This document shows positions 54,788 through 64,000 of a DNA stretch of 64,000 nt, one piece after another. The notes beneath the pieces are model-generated. The model was not told the DNA's origin and did no database searches. It saw only the letters and a program-made list of their open reading frames with translations. Numbering within the stretch: the first letter of the stretch is position 1; every line of letters begins with the position of its first letter. Origin of the DNA: Amphiura filiformis. Lineage: Eukaryota; Echinodermata; Ophiuroidea; Amphilepidida; Amphiuridae. The stretch is taken from assembly GCF_039555335.1 (NCBI RefSeq), contig NC_092639.1, positions 33,760,353 through 33,824,352 on the forward strand, in the 5' to 3' direction. Both the position numbers and the translations under genes were made by a program.

Positions 54788-57158
54788 CTATATCAATTGC
54801 TATCAGCAATATACTAGTTAAATACAATGCATAAATTTCACATTTTGCATTGATTTCGTACACATGACATGAACATTAGTAGTACAACTAAAAAACTTAT
54901 GTTGTCCTTATTTTGTTGACATTTTGCCCTTTAAAAATCTTTTTAAAATCTTTTTCAATCTCGTAATCGTATACATAATTTGACATACGCATGTCAAATG
55001 CATAAATAGAGCAGGGCCTGACTACACTCGGTATCAGAGAAGAACGGCAGTCCCTTTCTCAGATTGACGCGAGCGCCCAGTTAATGAGCAACATACGCGG
55101 AGCTTTGTGTTCCCTTCAGAGCGCAGATCTGGGGCGACCAACGTTTCGACACATAATCAGTCACTCAAGAGTATTGGTCATGTCTGGGAAATTGCAGTTA
55201 ATTTTAACACAGATTCTGTGATTTTAATTATAATAGCATGGGTAGAATACTTGTACAGCTGAAAGAAAGCTGACAACCTCCAATCTTTTCCCCCCATTTT
55301 TTCATTTCTCCCCCAAGAAGCCATTTTGAATTTTAAAAAAATACTAAAAATTTGAAGGAATCAACATTGCTACAGTTCATCATTAGGAAATTTCCTGATC
55401 ATGCTTCATGGGCTTGGGGGTTCATAGTCAGTTGTAGTCTACAAATTTCAAACATTTGAGGACTTGTCCTCAAGTTGTAGAACCTTCTGTGCAAGTGACG
55501 CGGGGATTTTTTATTGCATAGTATATTTAGTAAAATAGAACCTGTTTGACCCATCCATACATTCATACATCATGTGACAAACTGACATTGCTTACCTGTG
55601 TGATTATTAAGGACAGTCGATATGTCTATAATAATCAATACTATCCAATAATATTGATATCACTTTCTGAAGAAAATCAATATATCCAAGTTGCCGATAA
55701 TGAAACAAAAGTATCCAAAAACCAGGAAAAAAGGACTGAAATTGAACAATTGTCTTAGGTCATTTAATGATATGTATATCATACTACTGGGTTCCAAGGA
55801 GAATGGCTTTCCATGCCAGCAACGAATGAAAAAAAATGGGGGATGAACTACATTTTGTAGGAAGATATACATGTATATGACTATGAGTAATTTAAAATTT
55901 GGAGGAAAATTGATATTGTGTGGCCAATATATCGATTTAAAAAGAAATCCTGACTTTGATTGTCCTTACCTTGGTGTTCATATCATATTTTGTGATAAAA
56001 AATGATTACAAATATTTGCCATTTCCAATCATTTGTAGAGCCAAGATTTTTTGTGCTGGCAGAGTTTCAATTATTGGAACTGAGTTCATAGTGGAAAGGA
56101 GGGTATGGATATGTGCAGCAGATTTGGGTGCATGTTCAGTCTATTTGGGTTGCAATTTACTGAAAACTGGTTTAGAGTAGAGGTTTTTTTTCTCCAAACT
56201 CCCCTCCAATCTGGAAAAGAGCACAGATTTTTTCAGCAAAGTTTGTGAAAATTTCAGTAAAATTTGCAAATATATATAAGTTTGAGCAGAAATGAGCAAA
56301 AATTAGTATATTTAGGACTTCAATTGGGACATTGAATTCAGATTGCAACTAACGATTAGCAAAAATTATTTTTTACTGGTGGGGTGTTTACATGGTGTAA
56401 ACTTCAAAACAAATTGTTCTGCGATTAATTGCTCATGCTTCATTCTAGTTTGAATTCTAGTTCATTCTAGTTTGAATTCCACAAAAGTTGCTCCTGGTCA
56501 TTATCTTCAGGCTCTGTGTAAACAGAGTCCTAGTTAAGGATGTATTTACATAGGTTTAACTTCATGGAACCCTAAAATGCCACCAGCATGGAATTATGAA
56601 ACATGAATAAAACATGTCAAAAGCTTTGGAAACATCAGCAAACATTACCAAACAGTCAAGAGTATATACCGGTAGGTAAAATATATACACATACTTCAAG
56701 ATCACTTAATCATTCTTGGTATGTAATATCAAAGATACTAAAAAATTTAGTATCTTTGGTAATATGTGAAAGAAAGCTTTGGTTTTAGATTTACAAAATA
56801 ATTAGCAGATTCTATCATGGTGGTAGAATGCCACAGAGCAAAGACACAATTATGATATACTTTACTGGGCACATTTTTTTTACGGAGGGGCCAAAATAAG
56901 AAATTCTTCCTAAAATTGGGTGATTATAGCCCCAAATAGTAGATTTTCTGTGAATGGGAATCAAAATTGTTTCTTTGCAAACACAGTACAGATAATCAAG
57001 AAGTGAATTACCAATTTTTCCCATTTTTTAAAGTTTTAAGAAGAAAATAATATTAGCATTTAATGTTGGTCAACTTTTTTTAATGTTTGCAAAATATTTT
57101 ACAATAACATTTTGATTTTTTTTTGATATAGAATTTTTTAATTGTTTTTACTTATCCT
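54788..57158. other. Intergenic stretch; GC-rich patch and repeat fragments
   Basis: 55030-55170 is a locally GC-richer stretch (GACGCGAGCGCCC, CATACGCGGAGC) with one open + frame but no signal that fixes it as an exon. 56335-56520 matches the repeat at 15215-15370. Nothing else is recognised. Confidence 0.35.
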
Positions 57159-57333
57159 TTAACAACTCAATATGTAATTTAATTTATATGTTTTATAAAT
57201 TACTGAAAAAAAGAATCAATTTTGATTTGCACACTCATTTTCTGAGAATCCTTGGGACAGTCTTTGGAAGGATTGATTTTAGTAGTAGTTGCATATCATC
57301 CATATTTGACTTTCAGGACAAAAAGAACTTACT
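57159..57333. repeat. 175 bp direct duplication, first copy
   Basis: TTAACAACTCAATATGTAAT through TAGTTGCATATCATCC to AAAGAACTTACT is duplicated from 57669 on. The second copy is split by a 1.85 kb element and resumes at ~59686. A TTAA MITE lies exactly at the junction of the two copies. Confidence 0.88.
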
Positions 57334-57337
57334 TTAA

Positions 57338-57668
57338 GGGGGTACTACACTCCTGGCCAATTTTGTGCCTATTTTTGCATTTTTCTCAAAAATTATAGCG
57401 CATTGATGACAAGTAAGATATGTATATTATAGGGGCAAGGACTACAACTACTGCACTGGAAATTTTATTTCAGCACAGACAAAAATGAGGGAAAACCAAT
57501 ATTTGATCAATAAATCAATAACTACTTGCCTTGAGTTGCTGAATTTTCAGTGCAGTAGTTATAGTCCTTGCCCCTATAATATACATACCTTACCTGTCAC
57601 CAATGCGCTATAATTTTTGAGAAAAATGCAAAAATAGGCACAAAATTGGCCAAGGGTGTAGTACCCCC
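57338..57668. mobile_element. 331 bp TTAA-flanked MITE, copy 2 of 2
   Basis: GGGGGTACTACACTCCTGGC begins the left arm and is inverted at the right (GTGTAGTACCCCC). TTAA lies at 57334-57337 and 57669-57672. It is the same family as 29084-29432, with words such as GCCTATTTTTGCATTTTTCT and AAGTAAGATATGTATATTAT shared. Confidence 0.92.
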
Positions 57669-57810
57669 TTAACAACTCAATATGTCATTTAATTTATATG
57701 TTTTATAAATTACTGAAAAAAAGAATCAATTTTGATTTGCACACTCATTTTCTGAGAATCCTTGGGTGGGACAGTCTTTGGGAGGATTGATTTTAGTAGT
57801 AGTTGCATAT

Positions 57811-59656
57811 GGGTATAATCAGAAATAATGGCACCAAAGTGTGACAAAAGTGTCAAAATTACAAACAGTGTTCAGAGATATAATTGCTGTCTTATTGTAA
57901 GGAAAACATATCTAAATTCAAGAAAAAATTTAAAAATTACTTCAGTAATATTACTAAATATATTTTTTCAACTGGTTTATAGGCAAAAGTAGTCCAAAAT
58001 CTTCAGAAACATAACACAAAAGATCCATGTCATTCCTTGTTATATTTTGACAAAATTATGCAAATATGCAATTCTTTGAGTTTTAATTAATTACTTAGAC
58101 ACTATACTAAAGTAGTCATGTAGAATTTTTCACATGGAAACAAAGTTTTTGAAAAAAAATAAAAATTTTCATTCAAACACCTAAAAATTCGTGGAAATCA
58201 TGAACAAATGTTTTTATTTGTCAAAAGAAACATCTTGAATTATTTTCTGTTTCTGTTTATATCATGCAATATGATGTGCAAAAACTGTGTTGAAGTTTTT
58301 AGCATCACACTGTTCTTCAAACTGATGTAAGGATCTATCTAAGTAGTGCTATTGTGTAACACTCCTGACACTGTACACTACCTGTATGGCCTGAAATATT
58401 TTATAAACTACATTTTCTAAAACAGTCTTTGTAATTTTTTGTTGACAACATCTATGGCCCTCTCAAAAAAGACACAGAATTTAGTGATTTACGTTCATTT
58501 TTGTTTTTTGAGCCCAGCTTGCATGTTTTTGTAACACTCCTGACACTTTGCTACAGTAACTGTAGCTTCAAATATATAAATTTGCAAATCACATTTTCTA
58601 AAGTAGTTTTTGTAATTTTTTGGTGACACTTTCTATGGCTATCTCAAAAAGGGGTACAAAATTTAATTACATTAGTTCAATTTTATTGTTGAGCCTATAT
58701 TACTTACAATTGATTGTCAGGAGTGTAACATTTTGGTCGAGCTATGAAAACCATGTTTTTATGTACATATTTCTTGAATATGAAGGTCTTTACATCATGA
58801 TTGCAGCAGTTTGGCTTTAGGAATATATTTTCAGGGCTAAAAGAACACCAACAGACTGGTAATTTCTTCAGAAATTTGAATTGTTGCCAATTAATAAATT
58901 CTGTGTAACACTCCTGACATTGACTATTTAGATAGCTGTAGCAAACATGTTCAAGCAACGGCAAATATTTTTCTTGTTTTTGAGTTCCTATCCCAATGCA
59001 CTAATAAAATAAAAAGTAATGTATGAATATTGCCAACTTGGTGTATGAAAAAAATCAACTTGAATTCTGATGTAACACTCCTGACGAGACAGAATTTCTC
59101 TTTTTAACCCGCTCTAAAAAGAAAACGGTTTTGATATCATGCAAGTTTTATTTTTTCCAAGTTTGGCCCAAATGTTGGTTTTACTTTAAACAGACTGAAA
59201 TAGATTATTACTGTCATCATAACCTTACAATGCTACACAATCTGGCGAGAAGTGATTTTTGGAACATATTTTATTTTTTGCACCATGTAGTCTTCACATG
59301 TTCCTAAGTAGACTATTAAGCAACTAATATGAAAGAATTTGGTACTTAATAATAGCAGGCACTTCACAAAATGCCGTGAAAACCCATCAACACTTTGCAA
59401 CTTGTATATTTTTTACAGTGCATGATTAAAAAACAAGTACCTCTTTTCTTGTCACGCTAAAGTGTAACACTCCTGACCATATGGGGAAGAAAATTGGGCA
59501 GTTTATTTTTTATATGACAGCTATGACACTACAAATTGCTGTGGTTAAAGAGAAAATCATAACACACTTTTTGAGAGATGAATTTTTTTGCTGGTCTTTT
59601 TCATTTGCATAGCAGGCATCAAAAACCAAACGGTGCCATTATTTTTGACTTTACCC
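57811..59656. mobile_element. 1846 bp element carrying six TGTAACACTCCTGAC words
   Basis: The ends GGGTATAATCAGAAATAATG and GCACC are inverted at 59633-59656 with three mismatches. The word TGTAACACTCCTGAC occurs forward at 58355, 58530, 58904, 59071 and 59463, and inverted with one change at 58716. ATAT flanks both ends. The 175 bp duplication copy at 57291-57300 shows the uninterrupted target GCATATCATC. No transposase frame is visible. Confidence 0.85.
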
Positions 59657-61280
59657 ATATCATTTTTGCATTTGCTGAGCAAATATCATCCATATTTGAC
59701 TTTCAGGACAAAAAGAACTTACTTTAATCAATATCAGACTACAATTCAAACTTTTGGAAAGTAGAAAGTAGGATTTATGAACCAGAACAAATAAGAGCTC
59801 CAGGGATCAATTTAATGAGAAAACTGAATAATTAATAACTATGTGATGCGATCAAGCTAAATGAGTCATTTATAATCGAACAAAATCAAAATTTAGTTAT
59901 AAATATTATTGCATGTGACATTTTCAGTGCTTTATTTCAATGAAAACTCTGTCACAATTGGACTTACAGTTCTAATTAGTTATGGTCATTTAAGTTTTGG
60001 TCAGAACATACAAATATAAAAATCAAGTTGAATACTATTACCAAAGTATCTATTACGGTTTGGCTTTATCTCAAAATCAATATTAGTGACAAATGAATCA
60101 TTGAGCTCATCAAATCACATACCAAGAGAATAGTGACAAAACTATTTTTCAGGTTTATGAGTGTCCCTGGACCTAGAGCTAAATGCTAGGATCATTCATG
60201 GTTGACCTAGTACAAAAAAAAACAAAAAAAATTGTTAGTGTTTTGTGTTCATGTCATACTATATTAATGATTTCAAAATGCATTGAATTTGTTTCCATAC
60301 AATTACTATTGAGTTTCCACCAATATTTTATGGGTATAAAATGTGAAAAATGGGGTCATTTAGGATTTTGAAGAAGGGGGTCATCAGGTAGAAAAACTCA
60401 AAACTTTAAGCCGAATTCTATTTTTGGCTTTACATTATATATCATTTTTGCTTCTGTCATCGTTCACTTTGTTTGGCTGTCATCTTTTTCCCCATAAAAG
60501 GAAAAGAACTTTCTATGACCTAATAACCATGCTTTTTAGTGATGATTGGTTGTATTCAATTCAAACACAATCATATACATTGTACTCATGTTGCTGGAGT
60601 GTAGGTTGGACTGAGCCGAAAGGACAGCAAATGCCATTAAAATCAATTTAAATCAACAAATGTTTTTTGTTAAAGTAACATGTATTACTTTGTATTCTGT
60701 TAGGAATGTTAATACACCCATGTAACCACCACCCAAGCCCCAGGGTGAAAACTTACTTTATTGTCACTTACCTTGGCTGGTTTACTTGCCCAATGAAAAG
60801 GTAAAATAAATACTGCATGTTAGGAATAAAAGGATGAAAAGTGTCTGAGTATTGGTTAAAAGTATTATGTACAAATAGATGTATGAAGGACTTATACTCA
60901 CTTAGTTGTTGGCTTTGTTTGTGTTTGGATCAGTGTCTGCAAAAAATGAAAAATTTGAAGTTGTCCTTTTGCTTGTGCAATAAAATATTTCAGTTGGTGC
61001 AAAAAAAAAGTGGATGTTTTTTTGCTCTGGAAAATCTGTAGATAAGGATTTGGAAACTCTGCGCTATTGATATTAGCTTCTATATTCGCTATTCTGATCA
61101 TGGATCTTGATCACTGGCACCAATCGTTCATAGGTTAACTCAGTGAAATGGTTAAATAAAAATATTCACAACTGAACATGCTGAACAATCAGACCTCACA
61201 GCATAAGGGTGGACCAAGAGGGCCCAGGCCTCCTTTAAAAATCAGAGCAAAAATGGTGAGGGCATAAAAAAGGGGAGAAG
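59657..61280. other. Intergenic stretch, nothing firmly recognised
   Basis: 59686-59740 is the tail of the second 175 bp duplication copy. The remainder to 61280 has no convincing exon, SINE or foldback. Confidence 0.4.
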
Positions 61281-61516
61281 CATACCTGCCAACTACTCCA
61301 ATTTTAGCAGAGTCACTCCAATTTCCAGAGTTAAACCCCCAAAAATCAAAATACTCCAATTCTGATTTTAAAAAAGATATGTATTTATATTTTGATTTTT
61401 TTCCATTGACCATATTGTGCCAAAATTTAGGGTTTATATAACTATAAATTGTGGCCGTGAATACCGCGATTACGTTTTGAACTCTGTTTTCTAGGTTTTC
61501 AACGTTGGCAGGTATG
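61281..61516. mobile_element. 236 bp hAT-like MITE
   Basis: CATACCTGCCAAC at the left is inverted at the right (GTTGGCAGGTATG). Both flanks begin or end with GAGAAG (61275-61280, 61517-61522). The repeated word ACTCCAATTT occurs three times within. Confidence 0.75.
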
Positions 61517-61913
61517 GAGAAGTAAAAAACACCCCAAAACAAAAACAGATTTTATACAGAAGAAAATTTGCATTATTCAAACTTCAATTTCAATCAAGTA
61601 TACCAGTAATAAATACTACATGCAGAAGTAAGGATGTGAGGATCATTCAGCAATATTACACTAGATTACAGGCAAAGTTGATTGGTGATATAAATATTGT
61701 TTATAGCTATATTTTCAAAACTGCATCACTTGGCTTGATTGGATCAGGGATATGAGACAATATCCCTGATTGGATCAAAGTATCAGGTCATGCCATAAGA
61801 TAACTCCCATCTCCAGTTGCCAGGCTCCAGTTCCCACACTCATGCCAGCTTGGTCATACCACTTCCCTGCTCATACACCCCCTCGCCCCGGATACTTTCG
61901 TTCATGTGCTGGG

Positions 61914-63654
61914 CAGGGTTGCCAAAACTTTTTAGCCCAAGTCGCGGGTATTAGCCATGAAATGTCGCCCAAATAGCCAAACAAATCGCCCAAATTTTTT
62001 AAGTGGATTTAGGGGGGTTCTACACCCCGTTTTATTTTGAAATTTTTGGAAAATGCTGAAATAAATTCTAAAAAAACAACAAAAACTGAAAAAAATGGAA
62101 AAAAATAAAATTAAAAAAAAGTTGAAGAAAAATTTAAAGTCGATTTGAGGGGGTGCCAAATCTTCTTCTTTCTTTAATTCTATGTTTGTTTCACTTCCAC
62201 GTCTTTGGAATGGAATTCCCTCTGAATTACATCATGTTAACAGCCTTGTCGTATTTAAGTCTGAATGTAAATCGTTTACTTGAATCTGCTTAAATGATTT
62301 TGTGGTGTAACATGTTTTGGCCTATGTATTTTTAATGCCTGTATTTTACATATTTATAATATTGTTTCAAGATTTCTTAATGGTTTTATTTTCAAAAATG
62401 TTGCTTTTCTCTATTTTATATACTTTTCATGTGCAGGATGAGTGGGCACTTCTGTGTTTGGACTTTTCAGCCCATTCACTCATCCTGAATTACTTGCTTT
62501 TATCATGTGTAAGAAATGTAGAGTGTGTATTAATCTACTGTTATTTTGTTACTTTTGTAGTTTGCAAGTAATTCAAATAAATATTATTATTCTATACCCC
62601 CCTTTATTTTGTTTTTTTTGGGAAAAGCTGAAATAAATTATAAAAAAACTAACAAAAAATGAAAAAAGTTTTAAAAAAAGAAAAATTAAAAGACGGCTCA
62701 GGGGAGTTCTACAACCCTTTCTTTCTATTTTTTTAATGCTGAAAAAACTAACAAAAACTGATTTTTTGTTATAGGCCTAGGCCTACTGTAAGGAAAATTT
62801 ATTTGTGAATTTTTGTGGAAATATTGAAATAAATTATAAACTAACAATATTGAAAAAAAAAATGTTTAAACTGCAAATTGAAATAATGAAAAACTAACAA
62901 ACATTTCCAAAAATGTAAGAAAAAAATTAACTGCAAGGAAAATAAAATGTTGACTTTTTAATTTTTTGGAAATGCTGAAACAAATTACAAACAAAATGTA
63001 TTTTAAAAAATGCCAGGAAAACAAACATAGGCCTACAAATATTTGCCTTCAGCTGAGTGATAACAACATGTGCATGTACTATTTTTAATCAAATTCAAAA
63101 CGGCCGTTTTTTTTTATCATCATGCCGTTTTAAAAGAAAATGTGCGGTAGGTGTTTACACATTTTTATTTCAAAAGAACCACCAACGAAAAAAACCCCAA
63201 AAACTTATGTTGAAGTAGACTGAACTTGGCACCCCGCTGACACTAAGAAGCTACTTAAGTACTTGTGAGTATTTAGATGGGAATATTCTAAGGATAATCC
63301 TCCAGCTCAAGTGGTCTTTAGCAACAACATGTGATGCGATTAACCAGCCCCCCTCCCTGTGCGTCTCATTGTCATGGGAAGCACACTGACCACAGAGTGT
63401 TTTGTAACTTTTGCTTATTGAATTAGTTGTTTGGTGCTTTTGTTGAATGACCATTGAAAGAATTGGCAATCATGATCAAAAATTAAGTTTTGAAGTCGGC
63501 TTTGTCACAAATCGCCCAACATTTAATACATTTCGCGGGTGAGAGTTTCAAAGTAGCCCAAATGTCGCGAAATCGCGGGAGCACTTTCTTTGTCGCGGGA
63601 CGGAAGTTGAAAATCGCCCAATTGGGCGCCGAAATCGCGGGTTTGGCAACCCTG
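61914..63654. mobile_element. 1741 bp hAT-like element with perfect 8 bp target duplication
   Basis: GTGCTGGG lies immediately before (61906-61913) and after (63655-63662). The ends are CAGGGTTGCCAAA and its inverse TTTGGCAACCCTG, matching the CAGGG start common in hAT transposons. Sub-terminal words TCGCGGG, AAATCGCCCAA and GTCGCGAAATCGCGGG recur on both sides. No transposase is seen. A LINE 3' fragment lies inside. Confidence 0.92.
62195..62281 (+). pseudogene. LINE reverse transcriptase tail inside the hAT-like element
   Basis: The + strand encodes RLWNGIPSELHHVNSLVV then FKSECKSFT and a stop at ~62281. This is the common R-L-W-N-x-L/I-P...S-x-x-x-F-K ending of CR1/L2-type reverse transcriptases. 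A possible 3' UTR runs to ~62585 (TTCAAATAAATATTATTATT). Confidence 0.75.
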
Positions 63655-63662
63655 GTGCTGGG

Positions 63663-64000
63663 AGGGGGGGTTAATACGCACATGTCCCTGGTATGCCATG
63701 CAGAAGTTGGTGGCTTCTATAATATAACATGTACATTTTAAAACTTTTAGAAAATGGCTTATTATTTTACATCACTGGTACATGCAATTCAGCATCGAAG
63801 TGGTTACGTAATTCTCTTGGTTACCGGATCACGCTATTTTGATATGCCTTCAAGTGCCATATACTTTGTGTGGTGATTGTTTCGATCGTGGTTCATAACT
63901 CAAGCACGTGATCCCGTTGACATAGTAACATTACGTAACTTCGATACTGAATAGGGTTATTTGCGCAGACACCATAGGCCCCTAATAGCCAGTAGCTTAA
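63663..64000. other. Window end, nothing recognised
   Basis: No exon or repeat is supported in the last ~340 bases. Confidence 0.4.

Noticed and set aside
55030..55170. GC-richer patch as a coding exon or promoter
   Set aside because: No start, splice or core promoter signal could be fixed, and the open frame is short.

Overview
The window is metazoan genomic DNA, AT-rich and intron-rich. It holds one recognisable host gene embedded in a dense, layered set of transposable elements. Split exons with GT/AG borders, non-LTR retrotransposons, tRNA-derived SINE-like pieces, many foldback elements and the very common word AGGCCTA suggest a marine invertebrate, possibly a deuterostome such as an echinoderm or hemichordate. 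That placement is inference.

The host gene runs on the + strand from at least 2293 to 28957. Fourteen exons join with matching phases at every junction, giving 511 residues and a stop. The C-terminal ~300 residues are a family GT49 glycosyltransferase (LARGE/B4GAT1 type) with a DAD metal-site motif, the YPxNxxRN segment and the late EPY and GYGFNK blocks. The N-terminal ~207 residues form a domain I do not recognise. The first exon, expected to carry the signal anchor, is not visible and probably lies upstream. A second gene may begin at 47354-47462 (signal-peptide-like first exon with a good donor), but I found no later exons for it.

Region by region. 1-2200: an inverted-repeat element containing a 1.4 kb repeat that recurs at 12.3-13.7 kb. 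2.3-3.25 kb: the first visible exon, whose 3' part and splice donor are amplified into six 154 bp tandem copies. 4-17 kb: introns with several MITEs, a G-rich minisatellite and a purine tract. 17.66-22.1 kb: an antisense non-LTR retrotransposon broken by a 744 bp TTAA-flanked element that itself contains a tRNA-like sequence. 24.9-26.2 kb: a 1.3 kb GTGAGTGGG minisatellite just before an exon. 27-32 kb: the end of the gene, then MITEs. 32.2-35.0 kb: two minisatellites that switch orientation. 35-38.8 kb: a second LINE inside a 165 bp tandem repeat, broken by a 426 bp MITE. 39.5-44.44 kb: a giant imperfect palindrome with LINE 3' ends at its outer edges. 44.4-46.2 kb: more foldbacks and trinucleotide arrays. 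47-49.7 kb: candidate first exon, SINE, decayed reverse transcriptase, MITE. 52.5-63.7 kb: foldbacks, two elements of about 1.85 kb that each carry one 15-base word many times, and a 1741 bp hAT-like element with a perfect 8 bp target duplication.

The elements do not form a pathway. Their use is as a record of insertion order: in several places an interrupted copy and an uninterrupted copy, or a restored reading frame, define an insertion to the base. The least conventional structures are the two motif-array elements, the giant palindrome and the unknown N-terminal half of the GT49 protein.
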